DNA from: Streptomyces sp. CB02959
GTDB taxonomy: Bacteria > Actinomycetota > Actinomycetes > Streptomycetales > Streptomycetaceae
Assembly: GCF_002803155.1 (NCBI RefSeq)
Contig: NZ_NNBP01000038.1
Span: forward strand, 25,118-89,117
Direction: 5' to 3'
DNA length: 64,000 nt
Below are positions 25,034-33,997 of the stretch, in pieces. The translations under genes were made by a program, and so were the position numbers. Under the pieces are notes generated by a model that was not told the origin of the DNA, did no database searches, and was given only the letters and a program-made list of their open reading frames with translations. Every line of letters begins with the position of its first letter. Within the stretch, counting starts at the first letter, position 1.

Positions 25034-25606
25034 ATGGCAGCGCGGGTAGGACTGACCACGGAACGCCTGACCCGGGCGGGAGCGGAGCTGGCCGACGAGG
25101 TCGGCTTCGAGCAGGTGACCGTCTCCGAGCTGGCCAGGCGGTTCGACGTCAAGGCTGCGAGCCTGTACTCGCACCTGAAGAACTCTCATGACCTCAAGAC
25201 CCGGATCGCCCTCCTCGCCCTGGAGGAACTCGCCGACCGGGCCGCGGACGCCCTGGCCGGCCGGGCCGGCAAGGACGCCCTGGCCGCCTTCGCGAACGTC
25301 TACCGCGACTACGCCCGGGAGCACCCCGGCCGCTACGCCGCGGCCCGGTTCCGGCTCGCCCCGGAGACGGCGGCCGCCAGCGCCGGCGTCCGGCACGCCC
25401 AGATGACCCGGGCGATCCTGCGCGGCTACGACCTGCCGGAACCGGAGCAGACCCACGCGGTCCGGATGCTGGGCAGCGTCTTCCACGGCTACGTGAGCCT
25501 GGAGCTGGCCGGCGGGTTCAGCCACAGCGCCCCGGACGCGGGGGAGACGTGGACACGCATCGTGGACGCCCTCGACGCCCTGCTGCGGAACTGGCCCACG
25601 CCCTGA
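25034..25606 (+). CDS. TetR-family regulator (WHG-type C-terminal domain)
   Basis: 190 residues. The HTH reads VGFEQVTVSELARRFDVKAASLYSHLKNSHDLKTRIA. The C-terminal part (GKDALAAFANVYRDYAREHPGRYAA and FHGYVSLELAGGFSHS) matches the TetR C-terminal group often called TetR_C_33/WHG. GAAGGGGAAG lies just upstream of ATG 25034. It is clearly a paralog of the TetR protein encoded at 35044-35637. The next gene, 90 bp downstream, encodes an SGNH hydrolase and may be its target. Confidence 0.88.
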   Translation: MAARVGLTTERLTRAGAELADEVGFEQVTVSELARRFDVKAASLYSHLKNSHDLKTRIALLALEELADRAADALAGRAGKDALAAFANVYRDYAREHPGRYAAARFRLAPETAAASAGVRHAQMTRAILRGYDLPEPEQTHAVRMLGSVFHGYVSLELAGGFSHSAPDAGETWTRIVDALDALLRNWPTP

Positions 25607-25695
25607 CCACCACAGCGTCGCGCCCATCGGAGCCGACTGCCCCGTGCCGCCGCACCCGAACACACCCGCCGCACTTCGACGAACAGGTTGAGGCG

Positions 25696-26877
25696 ATGAA
25701 CGCCAAGCATGACTGGATCACCACCCCGCTGACCGCCGACATCCTGCGCGGCGCCCTGGAGTGGGAGCGCACCGAGCATGGACTGCTCCCGCACCGACTG
25801 CCCTCCCGGGCCCGCGCCCAGTGCGACGACGGGCAGCTCGCCATGGCCGAATCCCAACCCTCCGGCGTACGGCTGGTCTTCCGCACCCGGGCCACCGCCA
25901 TCGAACTGGACACGCTCCCCACCAAGCGGGTCTACGTCGGCGCCCCGCCCCGCCCCGACGGCTTCTACGACCTGCTCGTCGACGGCCGCCTGGCCCGCCA
26001 GGCAAGCGTGACCGGCGGCAACACCCTGACCATCGACATGGCCAAGGGGACCGCTCAGCACGCGTCCGGCCCGAGCGGAACCCTCCGCTTCGCCGACCTG
26101 CCCGACGGCGTCAAGGACATCGAGCTCTGGTTGCCGTACGGCGAGACCACCGAGCTCCTCGCCCTGCGCACCGACGCCCCGATCGAGCCCGTGCCGGACC
26201 AGGGGCGCAAAGTGTGGCTGCACCACGGCAGTTCGATCAGCCATGGCACGGACGCGGCCGGCCCCACCACCATCTGGCCCGCACTCGCGGCCTCCCTGGG
26301 CGGTGTGGAACTGATCAACCTGGGCTTCGGCGGCGGTGCCCTGCTCGACCCGTTCACCGCCCGCGCCCTGCGGGACACCCCCGCGGACCTGATCAGCGTC
26401 AAGATCGGCATCAACGTGGTCAACGCCGACCTGATGCGCCTGCGCGCCTTCACCCCCGCCGTCCACGGCTTCCTCGACACCATCCGCGAGGGCCATCCCA
26501 CCGCGCCGCTGCTGGTCGTCTCGCCCATCCTGTGCCCCATCCACGAGGACACCCCCGGCCCCAGCGCACCGGACTTCGCCGCCCTCAGCGCCGGACGCCT
26601 GCGCTTCCGGGCCGCGGGCGATCCGGCGGAGCGCGCGAGCGGAAAGCTGACCCTCACCGGCATCCGGGACGCACTGGCCCGGATCGTGCAGCAGCGCGCG
26701 GCCGACGACCCCCACCTGTACTACCTCGACGGCCGCGACCTCTACGGCCGGTCCGACTCCGCCGAACTGCCGCTGCCCGACGAACTCCATCCGGACGCCG
26801 CCACGCACCGCCGCATGGGCGAACGCTTCGCCGAGCTGGCCTTCACCGCCAACGGTCCCTTCGCCCACGGCGCCTGA
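25696..26877 (+). CDS. SGNH/GDSL-type esterase with N-terminal beta domain
   Basis: 393 residues. The second half holds SGNH blocks: KVWLHHGSSISHG (Ser block), INLGFGGGALLD (Gly block), VKIGINVVNAD (Asn block) and PDELHPDAATHRRMGERF (Asp-x-x-His block). The first ~165 residues look like the beta-sandwich domain found before this group (GDSL_3 with a GxDLY-type domain). It probably hydrolyses acetyl or other ester groups on a carbohydrate or small molecule. No signal peptide, so cytoplasmic. ATG 25696 has AGGTTGAGG upstream. Likely regulated with the TetR gene before it. Confidence 0.78.
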   Translation: MNAKHDWITTPLTADILRGALEWERTEHGLLPHRLPSRARAQCDDGQLAMAESQPSGVRLVFRTRATAIELDTLPTKRVYVGAPPRPDGFYDLLVDGRLARQASVTGGNTLTIDMAKGTAQHASGPSGTLRFADLPDGVKDIELWLPYGETTELLALRTDAPIEPVPDQGRKVWLHHGSSISHGTDAAGPTTIWPALAASLGGVELINLGFGGGALLDPFTARALRDTPADLISVKIGINVVNADLMRLRAFTPAVHGFLDTIREGHPTAPLLVVSPILCPIHEDTPGPSAPDFAALSAGRLRFRAAGDPAERASGKLTLTGIRDALARIVQQRAADDPHLYYLDGRDLYGRSDSAELPLPDELHPDAATHRRMGERFAELAFTANGPFAHGA

Positions 26878-26894
26878 GGTCGGGCCCGCCGAGG

Positions 26895-27458
26895 CTACGA
26901 CCGTGTCTCGGTCGGGTGGTCCGGCTCGGCCCCGGCCTCGGCCGGGAAGAGGATCGGACTGAGCAGGTACGGTGCGCGGTCCGCCGTCGGCCGGTTGGCG
27001 AGGCGCGGCCAGAGGACCGTGAGCAACTCGCCGCTCAGCTCGGAGAGTTCGGACGGGCTGAGCCAGAACGTGCCCTGGCGGTAGGAGACCCCGTCCGCGA
27101 CCGGGTCGGCGCCGTCGCGGTCCAGGTACGCGTTGAACTCCGCGATCAGCACGGCCATGGCGGCGACGAAGCCCCGCCGATGGTCGTCCAGCGACATCGC
27201 GGCGGCTGCCTCGGCGTCGACGACGGGGCGGTCCTGCCGCAGCCGGTAGTGCCGCTCGACGGCCCCCCGCACCCGCTGCTCCTCGGCGACCTCCAGGAAG
27301 TCCGCCTCGACCAGCAGTCCGACCTGCCGGTACATGGTCACCTTCGGGACCTCGGGCATGCGCGCGCACAGCTGGGTGGTGGTCAGCACCCGGCCGCCGG
27401 AGAACGCGTGCACCACGCGCAGGCGCACCGGGTGGAGGAGCAGTTCGGTGATGTCCAT
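26895..27458 (-). CDS. ArsR-like winged-helix regulator
   Basis: 187 residues. The start MDITELLLHPVRLRVVHAFSGGRVLTTTQLCARMPEVPKVTMYRQVGLLVEADFL is split here for length: helices of an ArsR/HTH_20 domain end in the recognition helix PKVTMYRQ. It lacks arsenic-type cysteines. The remainder has a wing (RHYRLRQ) and a helical C-terminal domain of unknown ligand. It is divergent to an alpha/beta hydrolase gene across 64 bp and is the likely regulator of it. Confidence 0.75.
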   Translation of the reverse strand: MDITELLLHPVRLRVVHAFSGGRVLTTTQLCARMPEVPKVTMYRQVGLLVEADFLEVAEEQRVRGAVERHYRLRQDRPVVDAEAAAAMSLDDHRRGFVAAMAVLIAEFNAYLDRDGADPVADGVSYRQGTFWLSPSELSELSGELLTVLWPRLANRPTADRAPYLLSPILFPAEAGAEPDHPTETRS

Positions 27459-27467
27459 GGCTCTACT

Positions 27468-27501
27468 TTTCCATGAGCGATACCATTATCTAAATTGGAA
27501 A
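27468..27501. promoter_or_regulatory. Inverted repeat in divergent promoter region
   Basis: TTTCCA (27468-27473) and TGGAAA (27496-27501) flank an AT-rich 22-bp spacer between the ArsR-like and hydrolase genes. It is a plausible site for the ArsR-like protein. Confidence 0.4.
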
Positions 27502-27522
27502 CGTAAGGCTGCGGAGGGGAAC

Positions 27523-28389
27523 ATGCGCCAGGAAACGGGGCGGGCAGTGCGGGTGAACGGCCGGACCGTGCACGTCGAGGAGTCCGGTGAGGGGCCGGAC
27601 TGGGTGGTCTTCGAAGCCGGCCAGGGACTGGGACGCACCAGCTGGGACGCGGTGCTGCCGCTGCTGGCGGACCGCGCACGGCTGGTCGCCTACGACCGGG
27701 CCGGCTTCGGCCGCAGCGGCCGGACGGCGGCGTGCCTGGACATCGACGACCTGGCCGCGGACCTGGTCGCCATGGTCGAGGCGGTCGTCCCCGACCGGTT
27801 CGTACTCGTCGCCCACAGCATGGGCGGGCTGGTCGCCCGACGCGCGGCGGAGAGCCTGCAACCACGGCTCCGCGGACTGCTGCTGGTCGATCCGACCCCG
27901 GAGAGCGCGCCGGTCTACGACACGTTCGACCAGACCGCGGCGAAGGTGGACCGCGCACTGAGCGTCACGCAGCAGCTGGTCCGCTTCCGCCCGCTGGCCC
28001 GGATGGCCAGCGGGAACATCCGCCGGGTCTTCCCCGCGGACACCTACGCGACCATGCTCGCCGAGGACTTCGTCCCCGACGGCATCGCTCAGACACGGAA
28101 GGAGATGCGGGCCGTCGCCGCGGCCATCCCGCGACTCCGCGCCGAACCGCCCGCGCTCCCCACCTGCCCCACGGTCCTGCTCTCGGCATCCCGCCCCGCC
28201 AAGGGCCGGGCCGCGCAGCACGCCGCCATCGCCGAGCACCAGCGACGTTGGATCGACACGCTGCCGGACGGACGGTTCGAAGAGGTCGACGCCGGCCACC
28301 TGCTCCAGGCCGAACGGCCGGACACCGTCGCGGACCGCGTCGGGCACCTCCTCGACCGGGTCCCGGGCCGGTCCGCACCGCCTGCCTGA
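27523..28389 (+). CDS. Alpha/beta-fold hydrolase
   Basis: 288 residues with the hydrolase order: FEAGQGLGRTSWDAVLP (oxyanion region), YDRAGFGRSGR, the nucleophile elbow VLVAHSMGGLVARR (Ser), and a late DAGHLLQAERPDTVADRV (His). The acid residue is probably the Asp in VDPTPES or a later one. Cytoplasmic; substrate unknown. GGAGGGG lies 4-5 bp upstream of ATG 27523. Divergent to the ArsR-like regulator. Confidence 0.82.
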   Translation: MRQETGRAVRVNGRTVHVEESGEGPDWVVFEAGQGLGRTSWDAVLPLLADRARLVAYDRAGFGRSGRTAACLDIDDLAADLVAMVEAVVPDRFVLVAHSMGGLVARRAAESLQPRLRGLLLVDPTPESAPVYDTFDQTAAKVDRALSVTQQLVRFRPLARMASGNIRRVFPADTYATMLAEDFVPDGIAQTRKEMRAVAAAIPRLRAEPPALPTCPTVLLSASRPAKGRAAQHAAIAEHQRRWIDTLPDGRFEEVDAGHLLQAERPDTVADRVGHLLDRVPGRSAPPA

Positions 28390-28420
28390 CGGCCCCGCGC
28401 CGCCGATCCAGTCGGGCGCC

Positions 28421-28453
28421 GCCGCGCTGGTCCCACGACCACGGGACCGCGGC
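28421..28453. terminator. Hairpin between convergent genes
   Basis: GGTCCC and GGGACC with an 8-base loop, extended by CCGCG/CGGCG pairs, between the hydrolase (+) and the phosphotransferase (-). Confidence 0.45.
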
Positions 28454-28541
28454 GTTCGCGGGTCACCACGGGGCGTCGTCCCAAGTCGCCACGGGTCCAC
28501 CGCCCGCCCCGCGCACCTGCCTGCCGGAGTGTCAGGAGGCG

Positions 28542-29441
28542 TCAACGCTCGCCCAGTACCGCCCGGATGACGTGTCGGGCGTTGTCCGCCATCGCCGGGT
28601 TCGTCCGCCGGTAGTACGGCAGCGCGATGAGCGCCTGGGAGAGCGTTCGCGCCCGGCCCCGGTCCCAGGTCGCGTCGTCCACACCGAGCGCCGTACGGAA
28701 GACCTGCCTGGCCCCGTCCGGCAGCAGGTTCCACGCCGGGAACAGATCGCAGGCCGGATCGCCCACCCCCGCGCACCCGAAGTCGATCACCGACGCCAGC
28801 CGGCCGCCGTCCACCAGGAGATTGCCCGGCATCAGATCGGCATGCAGCCACACCGGTGGGCCGTCCCACCCCGGGGCCCGCAGTCCGTCCTCCCAAACGG
28901 CCAGCGCGGCCGCACAGTCCACGCCCTCCTGGGGGATCCCGCGCAGGGCCTCGATCGCCGCCCGGGTCGCCGCGTCGAGCGAGGCCAACGCCCCTCCTCG
29001 GTGGGCCGCCGGCGCGTCGGGCAGGGTGACGTTCCGCATCGCCGCCACGAACGCGGCCAGGTCCTCGGCCAGTCGCACCGGCTCGTCCAGCGCCCCTGCC
29101 TGCGGAACGTCCCCGGCCAGCCATCCGTACACCGACCACGGCGACGGATACCCCTCGGCCGGCTGCCCGGCCCCGAGCACCTCGGGGATCGCCGCGGGCA
29201 GCCGGGGCGCGAGGCGGGGCAGCCACTCCTGCTCCAGCACGACGTCCTCGGCCCCGCCCCGGGTCAACGGCAGTCGTACGACCATGCGGTCGCCCAACCG
29301 GTACATGGCGTTGACCGTGCCACCGGACGGGATCCGCTCCACCGCCAGCTCCGCCCACTGCGGGAACCGCCCGGCGACCAGCCGCCGTACCAGGCCGTCG
29401 TCGATGGGATACATGCCCGGATGCATCTGCGCTGTGCTCAT
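28542..29441 (-). CDS. Aminoglycoside phosphotransferase-family kinase
   Basis: 299 residues of the APH/choline-kinase fold. The nucleotide lobe has SGGTVNAMYRLGDRMVVRLP (Lys replaced by Arg at the usual site) and the catalytic segment is VWLHADLMPGNLLVD, giving the HxDxxxxN motif. IDFGCAGVGDPACDL is the metal-binding DFG equivalent. Such proteins phosphorylate aminoglycosides, macrolides or metabolites; without a close match the substrate is open. Adjacent to convergent and divergent unrelated genes. Confidence 0.85.
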   Translation of the reverse strand: MSTAQMHPGMYPIDDGLVRRLVAGRFPQWAELAVERIPSGGTVNAMYRLGDRMVVRLPLTRGGAEDVVLEQEWLPRLAPRLPAAIPEVLGAGQPAEGYPSPWSVYGWLAGDVPQAGALDEPVRLAEDLAAFVAAMRNVTLPDAPAAHRGGALASLDAATRAAIEALRGIPQEGVDCAAALAVWEDGLRAPGWDGPPVWLHADLMPGNLLVDGGRLASVIDFGCAGVGDPACDLFPAWNLLPDGARQVFRTALGVDDATWDRGRARTLSQALIALPYYRRTNPAMADNARHVIRAVLGER

Positions 29442-29594
29442 GGCGCATCATCCGATCGCCGCCCGCCGGCCGGTGTCAAACGCCTTTCCGGGGACGGCAG
29501 CCCGCAGATCGTGCTTACCTCGCAGGTCATCGACCCCTGGGGGGCCGCGTGCCAGGATCACCGGCACACGAGCCCGATCCACCGGAAGGACACC

Positions 29595-29942
29595 ATGTCC
29601 GCCTACGTCATAGGCCATCTCCAAGAGGCCGCCCCGCACCCGGAGATCGCCGAGTACATCGAACGCATCACCGGCACCTTCGAGCCGTACGGCGGCCGCT
29701 TCCTGGTGCACGCGACCCAGCACGAGGTGAAGGAGGGCAGTTGGCCCGGGCACGTCGTGATGATCGGCTTCCCCGGGATCGACCAGGCACGGGCCTGGTG
29801 GGACTCACCCGCGTACCAGGAGATCGCCCCGCTGCGCTCGCGGCACATCGAGGGCGACATCATCCTGGTCGACGGCGTCTCCGAGGGCTACGACCCGACG
29901 GCCACGGCGAGCGCGCTGCGGGATGCCCTTCCTGCCGGGTAG
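29595..29942 (+). CDS. DUF1330 family protein
   Basis: 115 residues with the DUF1330 plan: MSAYVIGHLQ, then YIERITGTFEPYGGRFLVH, VVMIGFPGIDQARAWWDSPAYQEIAPLR and GDIILVDG. It has a dimeric alpha/beta-barrel (ferredoxin-like) fold. Biochemical role unknown for the family. GGAAGGA lies 4-5 bp before ATG 29595. It stands alone between two minus-strand genes. Confidence 0.88.
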   Translation: MSAYVIGHLQEAAPHPEIAEYIERITGTFEPYGGRFLVHATQHEVKEGSWPGHVVMIGFPGIDQARAWWDSPAYQEIAPLRSRHIEGDIILVDGVSEGYDPTATASALRDALPAG

Positions 29943-29970
29943 CCGTCGGTCGCGGCGCCGAGCAACAGGC

Positions 29971-30531
29971 TCAGTGCCGCATGGGGTTGAGGCAGAGCGT
30001 GGTGTCCCCGAGGCGGCCGCCGCGCTCCTCGTACTGGTCGTACTGGTCGGGGCAGGTCCCTCGGGAGCCCGGCCGCAGGACGATCTGGTAGTCGGCCTTG
30101 GCGTCCTTGCACTCGATGGTGAAGAGCACGGGTTCGCTGTGCGTGCCGCGGTTCTCCAGGCAGTCCCCGATGCGCGCGTCGCGGGCGACCTTCTCCGGAG
30201 GTTTGCCGTCGTCGGTCAGGACGGACAGGACCCAGAAGCCCGTACCGAGCGTTGCCACGACGGCGAGGGCGATCACCGGCCGCAGCCACGGCCGCCGCGG
30301 CGGCCCGGTCGGCGTGAACATGGGTTCACCGGTCCGCTGCGCCGGCCACTGCGGTTGACCGGCGGGACCGTATGCCGGCTGCTGGCCGTAGGGGAACGCG
30401 GCGCCCGGGGGCGGGTTGTGAGGAGCGGGGCCACCGTGGTTGGCGGGCGGTCCGGCCGGCGGACCGTACGGGGCGGGGCCGGGCTGACCGTAGGGCGCGG
30501 GGCCGTTGGGTGGCGGTGAGTATGAGGACAT
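29971..30531 (-). CDS. Proline-rich single-pass membrane protein
   Basis: 186 residues. Residues 1-~85 are Pro/Gly/Tyr-rich (repeats of PAPYG and GPP) and cytoplasmic. A membrane segment PVIALAVVATLGTGFWVLSVL follows at about 98-118. The outer part has four cysteines (IGDCLENRG, IECKD, GTCPD, LCLNP), suggesting two disulfides. This layout is common in Streptomyces and has no defined function. ATG 30531 has GGGGGAA about 7 bp upstream. Confidence 0.75.
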   Translation of the reverse strand: MSSYSPPPNGPAPYGQPGPAPYGPPAGPPANHGGPAPHNPPPGAAFPYGQQPAYGPAGQPQWPAQRTGEPMFTPTGPPRRPWLRPVIALAVVATLGTGFWVLSVLTDDGKPPEKVARDARIGDCLENRGTHSEPVLFTIECKDAKADYQIVLRPGSRGTCPDQYDQYEERGGRLGDTTLCLNPMRH

Positions 30532-30961
30532 GCGGATTCCCCCGGTTGCTGTGCTGCTGGACCGTCGCACACCGGCGACGTGCGGTTCGGCGTTCGGTAC
30601 AGCAGGCTACGAGGTCCCCGCGCAGGAGTGGGAACAGGGGGTGGATGGCGGGAGTCGGTCAGGGTGCGCCGCCACCTCGTCGGACGGTGTCTGGCGGAGC
30701 ACGGGCGAAGCACGGGACGGGCGCTCAAGTTCCTTGCCCAGCGGGCGCGTTGCGATGACGTGAGCAGGGCGAGCTCTATCCCAACTATGACGACCGGTCT
30801 AGTTATTTTGGATCGGCTGAGGGGTGGGCGCCGGACGCGGGCTCCGACGCAGACTCCGGACGCGCGGTCCGAACGCAGACTCCGAACTCGGGCTCCGTAG
30901 CTGGACTTTGCAGGCGGCGGGTCCCCATGACGTCGGCCCGCTCTCCGTCTGTCCGGCGACG
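30532..30961. other. Gap of 430 bp with 13-bp tandem repeats
   Basis: No convincing gene. An AT-rich patch at 30775-30815 may be a promoter. Five imperfect tandem repeats lie at 30833-30896. Confidence 0.45.
30833..30896. repeat. Five imperfect 12-13 bp tandem repeats
   Basis: Units of the form G(G/A)ACGCRGRCTCC start at 30833, 30846, 30858, 30871 and 30884. The second is one base shorter. The units alternate two variants, GGGCTCC-like and AGACTCC-like. Confidence 0.6.
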
Positions 30962-31897
30962 TCACGGAGTCAGGACGAGCCGCCCCCGCAGACCGCCTTC
31001 GGCCAGTCGCTCGTGCGCCTCCGCGGCGCGATCCAGCGGCAGCGCGTCGGCGACGCGCAAGGACAGCAGCCCGCGTTCGGCCAGGGAGGACAGCCCCGCG
31101 AGCGCCGGGCCGTGCGCGGCGACCCACTGCTCCTTGACGGTGATGCCGCGCAACGGCACGGGTGCGACACCGTCCCGGACGGAGACGAAGGACCCCCGGT
31201 TGCGCACCGCGGCCAACGCCCGGACCCCGAGCAGCGCTGCGTCGACGGCACCGTCCACGCCGGAGGGGACGACGGCACGGACGCCTTCGGCGAGATCGGT
31301 CGAGCGCGGCACGAACCACTCCGCTCCGGCCGCCCGGACGAAGGGCTCGTCCTCGGTCCCGGCCGCGGCCACCACACGCAGTCCACGCAGCGCGGCCAGC
31401 TCCACCGCGAAGCCACCGACCGCGCCCGCCGCGCCAGTCACCAGCAATGTGGCCCCCGATTGCAGTCCCAGCAGGTCCAGAGCCTGCAGCGCGGTCAGTC
31501 CGTTCAACGGCAGAGTGGCCGCCTCGACGGCGGAGACCCCGGTGGGCGCGGGCGCCACGGCGTCGGCATCGAGGACGACGAACTCGGCGTAGGTGCCCAG
31601 CGACACGTCCAGCCTGTCCCGCAGACCTATCACCCGGTCGCCGGGGGCGAACTCCGTGACGCCCCCGCCCACCTCGGCCACGCGGCCGGCGACGTCCCAT
31701 CCGATGCCGGTGATCTCGCGCGGCGCCATCAGCCCCGCCGTGGCGAGCAGCCCGGAACGCGTGGCGACGTCCACGGGATTGACGGCGGCGGCCTCGACCC
31801 GGATCCGGACCTGGCCCACGCCGGTCGGGGGCACCGGCACCTCGACGACCTCCAGGGCCCCCGGCCCGCCGAAGGACCTCACGACGACTGCACGCAT
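30962..31897 (-). CDS. Quinone oxidoreductase-like MDR protein
   Basis: 311 residues of the zinc-independent medium-chain dehydrogenase group. It has the GroES-like N-domain (AVNPVDVATRSGLL, GWDVAGRVAEVG), TLPLNGLTALQALDLLGLQSGATLLVTGAAGAVGGFAVELA as the NADP-binding core (split pattern GAAGAVG), and KEQWVAAHG near the end. It reduces quinones or enones with NADPH. GGAG lies 8-9 bp upstream of ATG 31897. Divergent to an HxlR regulator, which commonly controls this kind of gene in response to quinones or aldehydes. Confidence 0.88.
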   Translation of the reverse strand: MRAVVVRSFGGPGALEVVEVPVPPTGVGQVRIRVEAAAVNPVDVATRSGLLATAGLMAPREITGIGWDVAGRVAEVGGGVTEFAPGDRVIGLRDRLDVSLGTYAEFVVLDADAVAPAPTGVSAVEAATLPLNGLTALQALDLLGLQSGATLLVTGAAGAVGGFAVELAALRGLRVVAAAGTEDEPFVRAAGAEWFVPRSTDLAEGVRAVVPSGVDGAVDAALLGVRALAAVRNRGSFVSVRDGVAPVPLRGITVKEQWVAAHGPALAGLSSLAERGLLSLRVADALPLDRAAEAHERLAEGGLRGRLVLTP

Positions 31898-31945
31898 GGT
31901 CGGACTCCTCACCTTCGCCCACGAGTTCGGGCACTGCGACGACCC

Positions 31946-31966
31946 TATGGAGAGCTACTCTCTATA
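31946..31966. promoter_or_regulatory. Inverted repeat in the oxidoreductase/HxlR promoter region
   Basis: TATGGAGAG and CTCTCTATA pair with one mismatch around a 3-bp centre. Likely bound by the HxlR protein. Confidence 0.45.
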
Positions 31967-31970
31967 GGGA

Positions 31971-31993
31971 AGTGCGTACTTCACAGTGCGTAC
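31971..31993. promoter_or_regulatory. Direct repeats AGTGCGTAC
   Basis: Two exact 9-bp copies 14 bp apart, 18 bp before the HxlR start. GTGCGTAC is itself near-palindromic. Candidate HxlR sites. Confidence 0.45.
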
Positions 31994-32011
31994 CGCACCT
32001 GAAGGAGAGCC

Positions 32012-32401
32012 ATGGCACCGAACCCTGACGCCCGCGCCGCCTACGACGCGTACCTCGCCGAGTGCCCGGCCCGGCAGTTGCTCGACCGGATCAGCAACAA
32101 GTGGGTCAGCCTGCTCGTCAACGCACTCGCCGACGGCCCGCAGCGCTACAGCGACCTGTCCCGCCAACTGGTCAGCATCAGCCAGAAGATGCTGACCCAG
32201 ACCCTCAGGACCCTCGAACGCGACGGTCTCGTCGAACGCACCGTCACCCCCGCCGTGCCCGTCCGCGTCGACTACGCGCTCACGCCGCTCGGGAAAGGGC
32301 TGCTCCCCGTGATGCAGGCGATCAAGAACTGGGCGGAGGACAACATGGACGAGGTGCTGGCGGCCCGCACCCACTACGACTCCCAGACCGCAACGGCCTG
32401 A
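32012..32401 (+). CDS. HxlR-family winged-helix regulator
   Basis: 129 residues: CPARQLLDRISNKWVSLLVNAL, then RYSDLSRQLVSISQKMLTQTLRTLERDGLVERTV and VDYALTPLGKGLLPVM, an almost textbook HxlR layout with a Cys at residue 19, a position often used for redox or aldehyde sensing. AAGGAGAG precedes ATG 32012. It faces the quinone-oxidoreductase gene and probably controls both through the repeats at 31946-31993. Confidence 0.92.
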   Translation: MAPNPDARAAYDAYLAECPARQLLDRISNKWVSLLVNALADGPQRYSDLSRQLVSISQKMLTQTLRTLERDGLVERTVTPAVPVRVDYALTPLGKGLLPVMQAIKNWAEDNMDEVLAARTHYDSQTATA

Positions 32402-32476
32402 TCGCGCCGCTGCCTGCCGAACCCCGCGAGGAGAACTCCCCAACAAACCGTCATTGGGCAGCTCGATGACGGGCAA

Positions 32477-33997
32477 TCAGCTGGCGGAGGCGGTTATCCG
32501 TACCTTGGTGCCCGGCCGCGCCGCGGGCAGCCGCACCTTCGCCTGGCCGGACCCGTCCGCGCCCACCACGACGGCCGGACCGGCCCCGTCGACGGTCACC
32601 CGTGCCCCATGGGGGAAGGCCGTGGCCGGTAGGGACAGGAGCGTCCAGGCGCGCCGTGTGGTGCGGTCGGCGGTCAAGGTGAGGGTGTAGGTCCGGGTGG
32701 CCGGAGCGTAGGACTCGGCGCCGGGGATCCCTGCCACCGCGGGGGCGTACGGGGCGAAGGCGGGTTCCTTCCCGGGGGCGGGGCGGCCGTCGCGGTCGTA
32801 GGCGCAGTAGCCGCCGCCGTTGTCGGCGCGGCAGTCGTACCACATCGCCCAGCCTGCGGAGAAGCCGTCCATGGAGGTGACTTGACGCCGTATCAGGTCG
32901 GCGTTCCCGGGTGTGCGGGCCTGCGGTGGGCCCCATTCGCCGACCAGTACCGGGAGCCGATGGGTGGTCGGGTAGCGGCCGATGGCGGCTTCGTACTGCT
33001 CGATGAAACGACCCGAGGGGTCCCAGTCGGCGCCCGATTCGACCGCGGTGTCGTAGTAGTGCGGGGCGTAGCCCAACCGCGCCGTGCCGGGGCGCGGGTC
33101 GTGGAAGCCGGGCAGGCTGGTGGGGACGCCCTGGCCGACCAGGACGGTGGGTTCGACGAAGAGCCACGCGTCGGGGTCGGCTGAGCGGACGGCGCCGATC
33201 AACCGCCGGTACATGGCCGCCAACCGGCCGCGCTCCAGGGCGGCGGAGGCGCGGATCTGGTCGTCGGGGTCGGTCGGATTCCCGGGGACCGGCCCGAAGG
33301 GCTCGTTGAACAGGTCGTAGCCCAGCAGCGAGCGGTGTCCGCGCAGTGTGGCCGCGACCTTGGCGTAGGCGGCACGCTGGGCGGCGCGCAGGTCGGGGTC
33401 GTCGTAGAGGTGGGTGAAGGCGGCCTGGACGGCGGGCTGGAAGTAGTCCGCGAACCAGTCGTCGGGGTTGGGCTCGAAGGGCAGCCCGTCGGTGCGGGTG
33501 GCCCAGGCGGGGATGCCGTTGTGGCCGAATGCCGGGCCGAAGACGTCCTGGTGCCAGTCGATGAGGACCAGTACCCGGTAGCGGTCGGCCCAGCCCAGTA
33601 CCCGGTCGAGGTAGCGCAGGTAGCCGGTGTCGTAGCGGCCGCGGTGTGGTTCGACCTTCTCCCACTGGATGTTGAGCCGCACGAGGGTGAAACCGTCGCC
33701 GGCCAACTGGGCGAGGTGCTCCTCGGTGACCGTGTCGGTCTTGCCGAGGTTGAGCCCGCGGGGGCGGAGGACCCGGCCGTCCCGGTCGGTGAAGAATGTA
33801 CGGCCGTCGGGTGAGGTGACGGTGCCGGTGGGGACGGCCCAGGAGGCGGTCGCCTGCCCGTCCCGTGCGGCCGAGGGCGCGGACCAGGCGACCGTCCGTG
33901 CGTCCGTGGGCGGCCCCGCGGCAGGGCCGGCGGCCGTGACGGCACAGAGTGACGCCAGCCCGAGGGCAAGGGCCATGACGGCGCGGCGCAGACGCAT
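32477..33997 (-). CDS. Secreted GH5 endoglycosylceramidase-like glycosidase
   Basis: 506 residues. A signal peptide (RRAVMALALGLASLCAVTAAG) indicates secretion. The GH5 barrel shows LRPRGLNLGKTD, DWHQDVFG, the acid/base Glu in YDLFNEPFG and the nucleophile Glu in VLVGEWGPPQ. The C-terminal ~90 residues form a beta domain (YTLTLTADRTTRRAW). Endoglycoceramidases release the glycan from sphingolipids; in Streptomyces the real substrate may be another beta-glycoside. It stands alone on the minus strand. Confidence 0.85.
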   Translation of the reverse strand: MRLRRAVMALALGLASLCAVTAAGPAAGPPTDARTVAWSAPSAARDGQATASWAVPTGTVTSPDGRTFFTDRDGRVLRPRGLNLGKTDTVTEEHLAQLAGDGFTLVRLNIQWEKVEPHRGRYDTGYLRYLDRVLGWADRYRVLVLIDWHQDVFGPAFGHNGIPAWATRTDGLPFEPNPDDWFADYFQPAVQAAFTHLYDDPDLRAAQRAAYAKVAATLRGHRSLLGYDLFNEPFGPVPGNPTDPDDQIRASAALERGRLAAMYRRLIGAVRSADPDAWLFVEPTVLVGQGVPTSLPGFHDPRPGTARLGYAPHYYDTAVESGADWDPSGRFIEQYEAAIGRYPTTHRLPVLVGEWGPPQARTPGNADLIRRQVTSMDGFSAGWAMWYDCRADNGGGYCAYDRDGRPAPGKEPAFAPYAPAVAGIPGAESYAPATRTYTLTLTADRTTRRAWTLLSLPATAFPHGARVTVDGAGPAVVVGADGSGQAKVRLPAARPGTKVRITASAS

